A stretch of DNA of 64,000 nt, taken from assembly GCA_963736305.1 (NCBI GenBank), contig CAVTOD010000008.1, positions 62,001-126,000 on the forward strand, given 5' to 3'. Source of the DNA: DASUPK01 sp963736305 (GTDB taxonomy: Bacteria > Actinomycetota > Thermoleophilia > Solirubrobacterales > 70-9). Below are positions 8,767 through 16,957 of the stretch, piece by piece. Under the pieces are notes generated by a model. The model worked only from the letters and a program-made list of their open reading frames with translations, had not been told where the DNA came from and ran no database searches. The position numbers were made by a program, and so were the translations under genes. Positions within the stretch are counted from its first letter, which is position 1. Each line of letters opens with the position of its first letter.

Positions 8767-9434
8767 TTCTCGCGCAGCGAGTACCCGACTCCGCGGACCG
8801 TCTGGATCAGCCGCGACTCGCCGCCCTCCTCAGTCTTCCGGCGCAGGTACCCGACGTAGACCTCGAGCGAGTTCGAGCGGGGCCCGAAGTCGTATCCCCA
8901 CACTGCCTCGAAGAGCTGCGAGCGGGTGAGCACCAGGCGCGGATTTCGCATCAGGTGCTCGAGCAGGGCGAACTCGGTCTTGGTGAGCTCGACCGGGCGC
9001 TCGCCCCGTTTCACCTCGCGGGTGGCCGGGTCCAGGGTGAGCTCGGCATAGCTCAGCTCCTCGGAGGGCTCGCCGTTCGTACGCCGCAGCAGCGCCCGCA
9101 GGCGCGCGAGCAGCTCCTCGAGGGCGAAAGGCTTCACGACGTAGTCGTCGGCGCCCGCGTCCAGGCCGTCGACCCGATCCTGCACCGCGTCCCGCGCGGT
9201 CAGCATCAGGATCGGGGTGCGGTCGCCTCGCGCCCGCAGCTCGCGGCACACCTCGAGCCCGTCGCGCTTGGGCATCAAGACGTCGAGAACGATCGCGTCC
9301 GAGGGAGCCGAACCGATCGAGTCGAGCGCCTCCTCGCCGTCGGCGGCCAGGCTGACCTCGTAGCCCTCGAGCTTCAGCGCGCGCTCGAGGGCGCGGCGGA
9401 GCTGGGGCTCGTCGTCTACGACCAGAACGCGCAC
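8763..9434 (-). CDS. OmpR-family response regulator
   Basis: A 223-aa protein with a receiver domain (acidic DDE at 7-9, phospho-acceptor D51 in VLDVLMPKRDG, switch Thr in LMLTARD, Lys in VVKPF) and a C-terminal winged helix (ELTKTEFALLEHLMRNP, YVGYLRRK, IQTVRGVGYSL). It is the cognate regulator of the coupled kinase. It starts with GTG 42 bp after the lipoprotein stop. Confidence 0.97.
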   Translation of the reverse strand: MRVLVVDDEPQLRRALERALKLEGYEVSLAADGEEALDSIGSAPSDAIVLDVLMPKRDGLEVCRELRARGDRTPILMLTARDAVQDRVDGLDAGADDYVVKPFALEELLARLRALLRRTNGEPSEELSYAELTLDPATREVKRGERPVELTKTEFALLEHLMRNPRLVLTRSQLFEAVWGYDFGPRSNSLEVYVGYLRRKTEEGGESRLIQTVRGVGYSLREK

Positions 9435-9476
9435 GAGCCCATGCTGCCGCGATCGCCTAAGAGATGTATGAGAGCT

Positions 9477-10169
9477 CTACTGCGTGCAGGCCTGGATCTT
9501 GGACACGTCCGTGCCGGCCTTCTGGATGCAGTCGGTGATCTGCTGGGGCGTCTTGCCGTTCGGAGCAGTGACGCCGCCCGAGGCTGATCCGCCGCCGCTG
9601 GAGGTGCCGCTCGTTCCCCCGCCGGCGATGTCACCCAGCGGCGAGGTCACGTTCGAGCCGTCCGGCTCGGCGTTGTAGACGAGGCCGGTGGGGCCGCCGC
9701 CCTCGGCATTGATCGTCCACTTGAGCTGGCCATCGACGGCGCTCTTCTCGAGGGTCATCACGGTCACCTTGAGGTCGCTGACCCCGGCCTTCTCCTTGAC
9801 GCCGGAGACGATCTTGTCGATTGCCGCGGGATCGACCTCCGAGAAGGGGAAGTCCTGCCCGTCGAGAGAGCCGGGGCCGATGATGTCCACCTTCTCGTCG
9901 TGGAGGTCGCCCCCGGTGTAGACGAAGCCGGTGGCCTGCTCGCCGCTGCGGAGCTTGAAGTCGGCGCCGCCCTCGGTGATCTGCACCTGGAGGGCCTGGG
10001 CGTTCTCTCCCGCCTTGTCCTTGACCGCGTCGGTGGCCTTCTGGAACCCCGCGGTGGTGAAGAGGTCGCTGTTGTCGTTGGTCGAGGTGCCGCTGCTGCG
10101 GGTGCCGCACGCCGCCAGCGCGAACGCGCTCAGGGCAGCCCAGATCAGTCCCCGGTTAGACGCCTTCAA
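9477..10169 (-). CDS. exported lipoprotein, first gene of a two-component operon
   Basis: A 230-aa lipoprotein. The frame is open much further upstream, but TTG at 10169 gives a compact signal peptide, MKASNRGLIWAALSAFALAAC, with lipobox LAAC. AGGAGG sits five bases before the TTG, which decides the start. The mature protein has two similar alpha/beta units (about 40-105 and 110-175), reminiscent of PepSY-type folds, then a Gly/Ser linker and a short tail with two Cys. 42 bp before the response regulator, so it may be a surface sensor or target of that system. Function otherwise unknown. Confidence 0.75.
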   Translation of the reverse strand: MKASNRGLIWAALSAFALAACGTRSSGTSTNDNSDLFTTAGFQKATDAVKDKAGENAQALQVQITEGGADFKLRSGEQATGFVYTGGDLHDEKVDIIGPGSLDGQDFPFSEVDPAAIDKIVSGVKEKAGVSDLKVTVMTLEKSAVDGQLKWTINAEGGGPTGLVYNAEPDGSNVTSPLGDIAGGGTSGTSSGGGSASGGVTAPNGKTPQQITDCIQKAGTDVSKIQACTQ

Positions 10170-10214
10170 GAGTTCCTCCTCGGACGAGACAGTGCCGGCC
10201 AGCATATGCGCGAT

Positions 10215-10252
10215 CGGATTCGCCATCGGATCGCACCCACTAGCGGCCGCTA
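10215..10252 (-). repeat. intergenic repeat, end module (copy D)
   Basis: On the minus strand this reads TAGCGGCCGCTAGTGGGT then GCGATCCGATGGCGAATCCG. It is a diverged version of the module at 4346-4383, and again starts at a gene's TAG stop (the DUF6636 gene, 10250-10252). Confidence 0.7.
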
Positions 10253-10780
10253 GAAGATTCGATACCGCTCGCGTGAGAGCAGGAAGCCGTGGCCGTTGGC
10301 CGTGTTCCGGCACCTCATGCCGTTCGTCTTGCTGATGCAGAGGATCGTCCCGCGCTGCGCCGATGACCGGTAGGGGAGGACGACGGGCCCGCCGAGCACC
10401 GTGTCGCCCGCGCACACGAACTCGGCTCCGTCTGGCCCCACCGCGATCCCCTGTCCGTAGTCCAGGCCGATCTTGATGCATGACTTCGGCTTGGGGGGCG
10501 GACTCCAGGAGCGCTCGCGGATGTCGCAGCGGGCGTCGTGGGCGCTGACGAAGCAGCCGATGTTGTGAGAGGGGGCCTCGAAGTAGTGCGGCCCGTGGTT
10601 GCCGACCGGCACGCTCAGCGGTCGCGGTTGCTGAGTGCCGGCCCCCGACGCGGTGCCGGCCGTCGTGGCGGTCTCCGCCGCGCCGCCATGGCTCTCAGTC
10701 CGGGTCGAGGTGTCGCTACCGCCGCCGCAGCCGGCGAGGACGAGCGCGATCAGGGTGCAGCCGAGGGCGAGGCGAGGCAC
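10250..10780 (-). CDS. DUF6636-like lipoprotein
   Basis: A 176-aa lipoprotein: signal peptide with lipobox LVLAGC, a low-complexity Thr/Gly linker to about residue 60, then a Cys-rich domain with NIGCFV, RCDIRERSW, FVCAGDTV, GTILCISK, GMRCRNTANGHGF and a final LSRERYRIF. This Cys spacing and ending match DUF6636 as I remember it; role unknown. GTG at 10780 has TAGGGT at 10788-10793, 7 nt upstream. The TAG stop begins repeat module D. Confidence 0.82.
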   Translation of the reverse strand: MPRLALGCTLIALVLAGCGGGSDTSTRTESHGGAAETATTAGTASGAGTQQPRPLSVPVGNHGPHYFEAPSHNIGCFVSAHDARCDIRERSWSPPPKPKSCIKIGLDYGQGIAVGPDGAEFVCAGDTVLGGPVVLPYRSSAQRGTILCISKTNGMRCRNTANGHGFLLSRERYRIF

Positions 10781-10821
10781 GCGAGCGACCCTACATCGAG
10801 TCGAGAGAACGCGCCCAGGGG

Positions 10822-13047
10822 CTACGGTCGCCCAGGGCCCCCGGGCGGAAGGGCGCGCAGAACCCGCGGCAGCGAGCGCCGGCCGGCGGCCCTGAGCAGG
10901 GCGCGGCGCAGGCCGCGCCGCTCGCGGACCCCGGGCGGGGCCGCGCCCGGATGGCGGTACCTGCCCTCCCGTAGCCGCGCGGCATATTCGGCGGCGTCCG
11001 GCCCCGCGTATGCGGCAAGCAGCCCCTCCGCCCCGAGCAGTGTCGTGCCGGGAGGGAGGGGAGCGCCGATTCTCTCGAGCGCCCGGTCGAGCTCTCTCAA
11101 TTCGGCCCGTGCCAGCTCGTCGGGCTCCATCAGGCTGCGGCGTCGCCGCCGAAGCGCGTATCCCGCAAGGCCGGCGAGCATCCCGATACCCGCAGCGCCG
11201 GCAAGAAGGACAGCGATCGATGACCCGGAGCCGGCCCCTCCGCCACTCGGCCTGCCGCTGGATGAGGGCCGTATCGGCGGTGCATCGGCTGCGCGGGAGT
11301 TGGGCACGCTCGGCGTGTCGCCGGAGCCGGTGGCCGGGTCGGGCTTGGTCACCCCGAGTGAGTTGTCGTCGAGCTGGGTGGCGGCCGGCGCGGCCGCCGG
11401 GGTCGGCTCGAACGTGACCCAGCCGATCCGCGGAAAGAACACCTCGACCCAGTCGTGGGCGTCGGTGTCGTCGACCAGGAAGTTGTTGCGCTCCGGGTCG
11501 CGCCCGCCCGGGGCGAACCCGGTGGACACCCGGCTCGGGATGCCGAGCATCCGCAGCATCAGCGCCATCGTCCCGGAGAACTGCTGGCAGTACCCCGCCC
11601 GGTCCTGCGAGAGGAACGCGGGGAGCGGATCGGTATGGGTGGGAACGTTCTGCCGATATGCGTAGTGGCTGCGCAGGTAGAGCTCGATCCGGCGAGCGGC
11701 GTCATAGGGGCTGGCCGCCCCGGCCGCGATCCGGCGGGCGAGCGCGTACATCTCCTCGTACGGAGTCCCGCTGACCTGGTCGGCGATCGGAGCCGGCCCG
11801 GAGCGGCTCCAGAACGGGGCCTCGACGCCGGGGCGACTCGGGAGGTTGAAGGTGACGTAGCGGCGCGCCGCCGCTGGGAATGCCGTGCCCGCCGTCCGCA
11901 TCTCCGCCGTGTCGGGCTTCGGGTCGTAGATCGTCGCCGTGTACTCGTTCCCCGGATGCAGCTCGCGGGTCATTGACCAGACGCCGTCCGGCGATGGCCT
12001 GGCCTCGGCTCGCCGGAGCCCGAGGATCGTGCCGGCCCCGATGGCGAAGTCGCTGCTCAGGCCACGGTTGGTCAGGTTGATGCGGTCGATCCAGTTCGGG
12101 TTTCGCCGCGGAACGGCGAGCTTCGGATGAAGCTTGAGCGGCTCGCCGAGCGCGGGCTCGGTGGAGGGTGCCGAGGAGCGGACCCAGCGGGTCCCGTCGA
12201 AGGTGTCGAGGTTGCTCGCCTTCCAGTAGTGGGTGTGCTCGCTCGCCACCTCGAGGAGCAGCGTCCCCTTCTGCGGCCAGTCGAGGGGGCCATAGGTCTG
12301 GTCCCAGCGGAAGCTCTGACCGTTCGCGCTCAGCAATCCCCAGTGGCGGTAATCGATCAGCCCGCGGCCGGTGTCCAGGGCGGCGGCGGCCGGCATGGCG
12401 ACCAGGGCGGCGGAGCCGACCGCGATGGCCGCCGCGGAGCGGCGCGTCATGGAGATTGCGGGAAGCCACAGCCAGGCGCAGACGAGCACGAGGAGGATGG
12501 CGCCGCCGGCCAGTTGCCGGGATGGCGCCGCCCATGCGACCGCGACCAGGTAGAGCCCGACCAGCAGGATCAGCGCGCCGATTCGCCCGGCGACCCGGCG
12601 ACGAGTCGGCCAGAAGGCCACGAACGCGGCGAGCCCCGCCAGGAGCGGCGCCGCGAGGAGGATCACGAGCCGGGTCCAGGTGTCCGCACCGGCGTAGGGG
12701 ATCGGGACGTCGCCCACCCCGGTCAGGCTGCGGCTGACGTTGTGCGCGAGCTCGTCCCACTGACCGGGCAGCACCAGGCGGGCGGGGAGGCCGACGACCA
12801 CCATTCCGAAAAAGATGGCCGCCACAGTGGCCACCGCCGCCAGGGCCCAGCGGGCGCCTCGCCGCGGCAGACGGGCAATCGCCGCGATCCCCGCACCGGC
12901 GCCGGTGGCGAGGAGGACCGCAAAGATCACTCTGCCGGCCGGCGGGTGAGACACGAGCGTGGCCCACTGCACAGCGGCGAGCGTCGCGAGGGCCGCGAAG
13001 CAGGCGAGCTCGACCCGCTGCGAGCGGTCTCCGGCCAGAGTGCTCAT
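10822..13047 (-). CDS. TgpA-like membrane transglutaminase (DUF3488-transglutaminase)
   Basis: A 741-aa protein: about seven to eight N-terminal membrane helices (residues 10-225), a periplasmic part with a transglutaminase core about 440-545, one more TM about 620-640 and a short DUF4129-like cytoplasmic tail. The core has Cys in GYCQQFSGTMALML and His in DAHDWVEVFFP, followed by EPTPA, so the triad looks complete. ATG at 13047 overlaps the DUF58 stop as ATGA. Family members process or cross-link envelope proteins; the substrate is unknown. Confidence 0.92.
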   Translation of the reverse strand: MSTLAGDRSQRVELACFAALATLAAVQWATLVSHPPAGRVIFAVLLATGAGAGIAAIARLPRRGARWALAAVATVAAIFFGMVVVGLPARLVLPGQWDELAHNVSRSLTGVGDVPIPYAGADTWTRLVILLAAPLLAGLAAFVAFWPTRRRVAGRIGALILLVGLYLVAVAWAAPSRQLAGGAILLVLVCAWLWLPAISMTRRSAAAIAVGSAALVAMPAAAALDTGRGLIDYRHWGLLSANGQSFRWDQTYGPLDWPQKGTLLLEVASEHTHYWKASNLDTFDGTRWVRSSAPSTEPALGEPLKLHPKLAVPRRNPNWIDRINLTNRGLSSDFAIGAGTILGLRRAEARPSPDGVWSMTRELHPGNEYTATIYDPKPDTAEMRTAGTAFPAAARRYVTFNLPSRPGVEAPFWSRSGPAPIADQVSGTPYEEMYALARRIAAGAASPYDAARRIELYLRSHYAYRQNVPTHTDPLPAFLSQDRAGYCQQFSGTMALMLRMLGIPSRVSTGFAPGGRDPERNNFLVDDTDAHDWVEVFFPRIGWVTFEPTPAAAPAATQLDDNSLGVTKPDPATGSGDTPSVPNSRAADAPPIRPSSSGRPSGGGAGSGSSIAVLLAGAAGIGMLAGLAGYALRRRRRSLMEPDELARAELRELDRALERIGAPLPPGTTLLGAEGLLAAYAGPDAAEYAARLREGRYRHPGAAPPGVRERRGLRRALLRAAGRRSLPRVLRALPPGGPGRP

Positions 13048-14171
13048 GCCACCGCCCTGCGATGCGGAGCGGTGCGCTCGACCGTCCCGGCGAGCGGATA
13101 GGCGAAGCATCCCGAGACCCGGAAGACGGCGGCGCGGCGGGTGCCGCTGGGCGTGATCAGGAAGCTGCCGGGGCGCAGCCTGCGCAGGGATCCGTGAACA
13201 GAGCGGCTCGCGGTCACCCAGAGCACGACCGCACCTGACCCGCCCTGCGGCATCGACGGTCCGACCATCGGATCGGAGACGGCGATCCGCACGTGCGCCT
13301 CGGGCCAGCCCCTGAGCGAGGGATCGATCGAGAGCGGCCTCCGCTCTCCCGGCACGAGCAGGTCGCAGCCGCCCGAGCGGGCGAGCTCGACGCAGAGCGA
13401 GGCGGCCGCGCGCATCGCCCGCTCGCGCTGCGTCGGAGTCCCGCCGCGAGGGTCGAAGACGACCAGCGGGCGAGGCTCCCCGCCCGCGATCAGGCGCCGC
13501 TCGATCATCTCCCCGCTGCGCGCCACAGCGGGCCAGTGGATCCGGGACGCCGGACTGCCCTCTCGGTAGGGGCGGAGGCCGTCGACCTCGAACTGAGCCA
13601 GACCACCCCGGCGGGAGGTGGCATCGCTCGCCTTCCCCGAGCCGGACGATTGGCCGCGCGGCTCGGCACCGGCGCCGGTCCAGCGCACCGGGTCAACCCG
13701 AGGAAGGACGACGAGCTCGCCGGCGGTGCCGGAATCGAGCTCGCGCTCCCAGAGGCCCAGCGGATCGCGGACGACGAGGCGCGCTCGATCCAATCGGCGG
13801 CGCCCCGGATGCTCGAGCCAAACCTCGCGCGTGAGCGTGCGGCCCCAGCGCGGGCCCACCGGGACGCTGCGGTCGAGCAGCGGATCGATCAGCTCGCCGC
13901 CGGGTGGCGGCACCAGCGTCCGCCGGACCGCGATCCGCAGGGGGTACGGCTCGCTCTCTTCGAGCCGGGCGGGACCCGCCTCCCGCTCCAGCCGCCCGCC
14001 GACCGTCGCCAGCTCGACCCAGGCGACGGCCCCGATGGCGAGGAGGAGCAGCGCGATTCCGCAGACGAGGGCGGCGGTGAGCCCGAATGCGAGGCCGGTG
14101 AGGGTGAGGGCCGCCCCGAGCGCGGCCGTGGCCGGCGCTCGGGGCGTACCGGACTCCCTCGGCGCATTCAT
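13044..14171 (-). CDS. DUF58 domain protein
   Basis: A 375-aa protein with two N-terminal membrane helices (about 17-55) and a DUF58 core whose signature is FEVDGLRPYREGSPASRIHW followed by PAVARSG. It sits between MoxR ATPase (1 bp gap) and transglutaminase (ATGA overlap), the standard MoxR-DUF58-TgpA order. The C-terminal vWA-like part looks shortened and lacks a clear DxSxS metal site. Probably an assembly or adaptor protein acted on by the MoxR chaperone. Confidence 0.92.
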   Translation of the reverse strand: MNAPRESGTPRAPATAALGAALTLTGLAFGLTAALVCGIALLLLAIGAVAWVELATVGGRLEREAGPARLEESEPYPLRIAVRRTLVPPPGGELIDPLLDRSVPVGPRWGRTLTREVWLEHPGRRRLDRARLVVRDPLGLWERELDSGTAGELVVLPRVDPVRWTGAGAEPRGQSSGSGKASDATSRRGGLAQFEVDGLRPYREGSPASRIHWPAVARSGEMIERRLIAGGEPRPLVVFDPRGGTPTQRERAMRAAASLCVELARSGGCDLLVPGERRPLSIDPSLRGWPEAHVRIAVSDPMVGPSMPQGGSGAVVLWVTASRSVHGSLRRLRPGSFLITPSGTRRAAVFRVSGCFAYPLAGTVERTAPHRRAVA

Positions 14172-14172
14172 C

Positions 14173-15123
14173 TCACAGCGCCGGGACCCTGTCGATCGCC
14201 TCTCTGACCACCGCCTCGCGCTGGTCGCCGTCGACCTCGAAGGAGAGCAGCAGGCGGTGGGAGAGGACGGACGGAGCGAGCGTCTGGACGTCGTCGGGCA
14301 GCACGTGGTCCCGCCCCTCGAGGGCAGCGAGCGCCTTCGCGGCGCGGAAGAGCATCAGCCCGGCTCGCGGGCTCGCGCCGAGGTCGACCCGCTCGTCCTC
14401 ACGAGTCGCTTCGCAGACTGCGACCACGTAGCGGCGCAGCGGCTCCGTTCCCTCGATGCCGGAGAGGGCACCCTGGGCGGCGCGCACCGTGGTCACGTCG
14501 GCAACAGGGGTGAGGTCGTCGACTGGATCGCGGTCGGCGTGCTCGGCGAGCATGGCGGCCTCGGCCTGGGCGGCGGGATAGCCGAGGCTGACCCGGACCA
14601 TGAAGCGGTCGAGCTCCGCCTCGGGCAGGGGGTAGGTGCCCTCGTACTCGGCCGGGTTCTGCGTCGCGAGCACCACGAACGGGCGCGCCAGCTCGTGCTT
14701 CGTCCCGTCGATGGTGATCTGCCGCTCCTGCATGCACTCGAGGAGGCCCGACTGGGTCTTCGGGGAGGCTCTGTTGATCTCGTCGACCAGGACGACGTTG
14801 GCGAAGACGGGCCCGGGATGGAACTCGAAGCTGGCGCTGCGCTGGTTGAAGACGTTGGTGCCGACCATGTCTGCGGGCAGCAGGTCCGAGGTGCACTGCA
14901 CCCGGGCGTACTCGGCCTCGAGCGAGCGCGCCAGCGCGCGAGCCAGCGCGGTCTTGCCCACCCCCGGGGCGTCCTCGATCAGGACGTGCCCGTCGGCGAG
15001 CAGGGCGACGATCAGGTCCCGCACCACGCGGTCGGGGGCCTTCACGGCGCGCGTGATGTTCTCCGCCAGCCGTGATCCGATCTCAGCCACCTCGGTCGGA
15101 TTCAGCCTCGGCGCAGTGGCCAT
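14173..15123 (-). CDS. MoxR-family AAA+ ATPase
   Basis: A 316-aa AAA+ protein: Walker A EDAPGVGKTALARALA (about 36-50), Walker B VVLVDEINRASPKTQ, sensor 1 FVVLATQNPAEYEG, and the C-terminal lid with ASPRAGLML. MoxR proteins act as chaperones for vWA/DUF58 partners, and such a partner follows. TACCAT at 15130-15135 lies 6 nt before ATG, suggesting a leaderless operon start. Confidence 0.96.
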   Translation of the reverse strand: MATAPRLNPTEVAEIGSRLAENITRAVKAPDRVVRDLIVALLADGHVLIEDAPGVGKTALARALARSLEAEYARVQCTSDLLPADMVGTNVFNQRSASFEFHPGPVFANVVLVDEINRASPKTQSGLLECMQERQITIDGTKHELARPFVVLATQNPAEYEGTYPLPEAELDRFMVRVSLGYPAAQAEAAMLAEHADRDPVDDLTPVADVTTVRAAQGALSGIEGTEPLRRYVVAVCEATREDERVDLGASPRAGLMLFRAAKALAALEGRDHVLPDDVQTLAPSVLSHRLLLSFEVDGDQREAVVREAIDRVPAL

Positions 15124-15188
15124 CGCTAGATGGTACGCCTGGGCTCAACCCCCGGATTGCCCTGGGGCAGAACGGGTACGCAAGCGAT

Positions 15189-15488
15189 ATGGCGTCGGGG
15201 ACGGAGACCGTCGGTGTCCGGGATGCGCGGACCGAGATCGCACGCGGCGACGCGGTCGCGGTTGACGTGCGCAGCGAGGAGGAGTGGGGCGAAGGGCACA
15301 TCCCGGGCGCGATCCATCTCCCCGACGGGGACTCCGAGCAGGCGGCCGGCGGCAACCTTCCCGATCAGGGGGCTCGTCTGATGGTGATCGCGAGGAATGG
15401 AGGCTCCGCGTCAGAGGCCGCCAAGCGTCTCAGCGACGTGCAGCCCACCGAGGACCCGGACGAGGAGACCGAGCTGGGCGCGGGCTGA
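15189..15488 (+). CDS. rhodanese-like domain protein lacking the catalytic Cys
   Basis: A 99-aa single rhodanese domain: VRDARTEIARGDAVAVDVRS, EEEWGEGHIPGAIHLP, then LMVIARNGGSASEAAKRL. In active rhodaneses the loop after the fourth strand is CRSGxRS; here the Cys position is Ala (ARNGGS), so sulfur transfer is not expected. Such proteins are usually regulatory or binding modules. ATG at 15189 is chosen because the domain begins there; the longer upstream frame overlaps moxR antisense. An imperfect -10 (TACGCA) lies 6 nt upstream. Confidence 0.8.
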   Translation: MASGTETVGVRDARTEIARGDAVAVDVRSEEEWGEGHIPGAIHLPDGDSEQAAGGNLPDQGARLMVIARNGGSASEAAKRLSDVQPTEDPDEETELGAG

Positions 15489-15497
15489 CTGCGGCGC

Positions 15498-15625
15498 TCA
15501 GCGGTCCTTCGGGCCCCAGCGGTTGAGTGCGAAGATCGTCAGGAGCACGGAGCCGACGGGAACGAGGAAGATCGCGGCGTCGGCCAGCACACGTGACCGG
15601 CGTGGGCGAGCGGGATGATCGTCAT
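15498..15625 (-). pseudogene. small membrane protein with a frameshift
   Basis: ATG at 15625 overlaps the SRPBCC stop as ATGA and is preceded by GGAGGAC. The frame starts MTIIPLAHAGHV, a common opening of short actinobacterial membrane proteins, but then runs CWPTPRSS to a stop at 15539. Removing two bases at the GTGTG near 15590 restores LADAAIFLVPVGSVLLTI and FALNRWGPKDR to a stop at 15498. The restored protein is about 41 aa with one membrane helix. Either a genuine broken gene or a sequencing error. Confidence 0.6.
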
Positions 15626-16077
15626 ACGGGTCCTCCTTCGGTTGGGCCGCCCTCGACCACTTCCTTGAGCGCCGCGAGTGACCGGCGGACGTCTCGCCGG
15701 ATCACCGGAGCTCCGAGCCGGCTGGCGATCAGGGCGAGCACGCCGCCGGGCACCTGGTAGGAGAAGCGCAGCGTTGCCTCCGTCTCGCCGTCGCAATCGC
15801 GCAGGATCCAGCGGCCGCGGTTGTCGATGCCGGTGACACTGGTCCAGGCCAGTTCGTGGGGTGGATCGAACTCGACGACCTCCACGACCCCTCCGAGATC
15901 CGTCGACCCGACCTCGATCTCCAGGCGGAAGCGCGCTCGAGGCCCGGACGTCGGCTCGCCCGGCACCGCTTCCCAGCGGGATCCGAACATGAACTCCGAG
16001 TAGCGCTCGGGCTCCGAGACGAACCGCCAGACCCGATCTCGCGGCGCCGTGACGCGGATGGTCTCCTCAACCCTCAT
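15622..16077 (-). CDS. SRPBCC (START-like) family protein
   Basis: A 151-aa protein of the polyketide cyclase/START-like fold: opening MRVEETIRVTAPRDRVWRFV, middle WEAVPGEPTSGPRARFRLE, VVEVVEFDPPHELAWTSVTG, and a long C-terminal helix RRDVRRSLAALKEVVEGG. These bind hydrophobic ligands or act as cyclases; the ligand is unknown. Its gene follows the acyltransferase by 1 bp and is ATGA-coupled to the small membrane protein, so it may share a lipid-related operon. Confidence 0.85.
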   Translation of the reverse strand: MRVEETIRVTAPRDRVWRFVSEPERYSEFMFGSRWEAVPGEPTSGPRARFRLEIEVGSTDLGGVVEVVEFDPPHELAWTSVTGIDNRGRWILRDCDGETEATLRFSYQVPGGVLALIASRLGAPVIRRDVRRSLAALKEVVEGGPTEGGPV

Positions 16078-16078
16078 C

Positions 16079-16957
16079 TCAGCCGATCAGCGGCAGCCGT
16101 CGCTGGGCGGACAGCTCGTCGAGCTTTCCCTGCATGACTCCGGTGACGTGCTCGTAGACCTCGTCGACGTCCGGTTTGCGGCCGAAGAGCTCGCGGGGGT
16201 GAATCGGCTCCATCGCCTCGACCGTGAGCTTCGCCGGCAGCGGCCAGTGGCCGAGCATGTCCCCGATGTTCAGGCCCCACGGGATCGAGAGCGAGATCGG
16301 CAGCACCTTCAGCCGGAACAGGCGGTCGAGCTGAAGTGCCTTGGCAAGGCGCTCGCCGCGGGAGAGGAAGATCGCAGTCTCCTGGCCCCCGATCGACACC
16401 AGCGGGACGATCGGCACGCCGGTGTCGAGCGCCAGCTTCACCCATCCCTTGCGGCCCGCGAAGTCGACCTTCTTCTCCTGCCAGGAGGGGCGATGGACCT
16501 CCCAGTCGCCGCCCGGGTAGACCAGGACCACCGCATCGCGCTCGAGCGCCAGGCGGGCGTTGTCAGGAGAGGCTGCGACGCACCCGAACTTGGCGAGGTT
16601 GAACGGCAGGGGCATGGCGAGCACCAGGTTGTGGACCAGGGGATGGAGGCGCCGCTCGACCCCGAAGTGCCCGGAGAAGGCGAGCGTGAAGACCATCGTG
16701 TCGGGGGTGACGTTGCCGCCCGAGTGGTTGCCGACCAGGAGCACGGGGCCCTCGGCGGGAATCCGGTCCAGCCCCCGAACGTCCGCGCGGAAGTAGAACG
16801 AAGCGAGGACCCAGAGGCCGGGGAGCTGCTCGCGGATGTAGTCCGGGTCGCGGTCGTCCAGGTCCGCCGTCGGGATGCGCCTGGCCACCAGGTCCTTTAC
16901 GCGCTGCCCCGTGACCAGGCCCCGGATGCCGTCGCCGACTCGGTCTCGGATGCCCAT
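16079..16957 (-). CDS. PlsC-like lysophospholipid acyltransferase
   Basis: A 292-aa acyltransferase. The catalytic region reads GPVLLVGNHSGGNVTPDT, the NHSGG form of the HX4D box in an actinobacterial subfamily; later blocks are VLVYPGGDWEVHRPSW, FAGRKGWVKLALDTGVPIVP and SLSIPWGLNIGD. It would transfer an acyl chain to a glycerol-phosphate or related acceptor at the membrane. ATG at 16957 overlaps the upstream stop as TGATG. The frame is open to 18244, but that extension lies antisense to or within neighbouring genes and is not protein-like. Confidence 0.9.
   Translation of the reverse strand: MGIRDRVGDGIRGLVTGQRVKDLVARRIPTADLDDRDPDYIREQLPGLWVLASFYFRADVRGLDRIPAEGPVLLVGNHSGGNVTPDTMVFTLAFSGHFGVERRLHPLVHNLVLAMPLPFNLAKFGCVAASPDNARLALERDAVVLVYPGGDWEVHRPSWQEKKVDFAGRKGWVKLALDTGVPIVPLVSIGGQETAIFLSRGERLAKALQLDRLFRLKVLPISLSIPWGLNIGDMLGHWPLPAKLTVEAMEPIHPRELFGRKPDVDEVYEHVTGVMQGKLDELSAQRRLPLIG

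Noticed and set aside
10205..10481. Earlier ATG starts for the 9477 lipoprotein
   Set aside because: They add residues before the lipobox, partly translated from repeat D, whereas AGGAGG plus TTG at 10169 gives a normal signal peptide.
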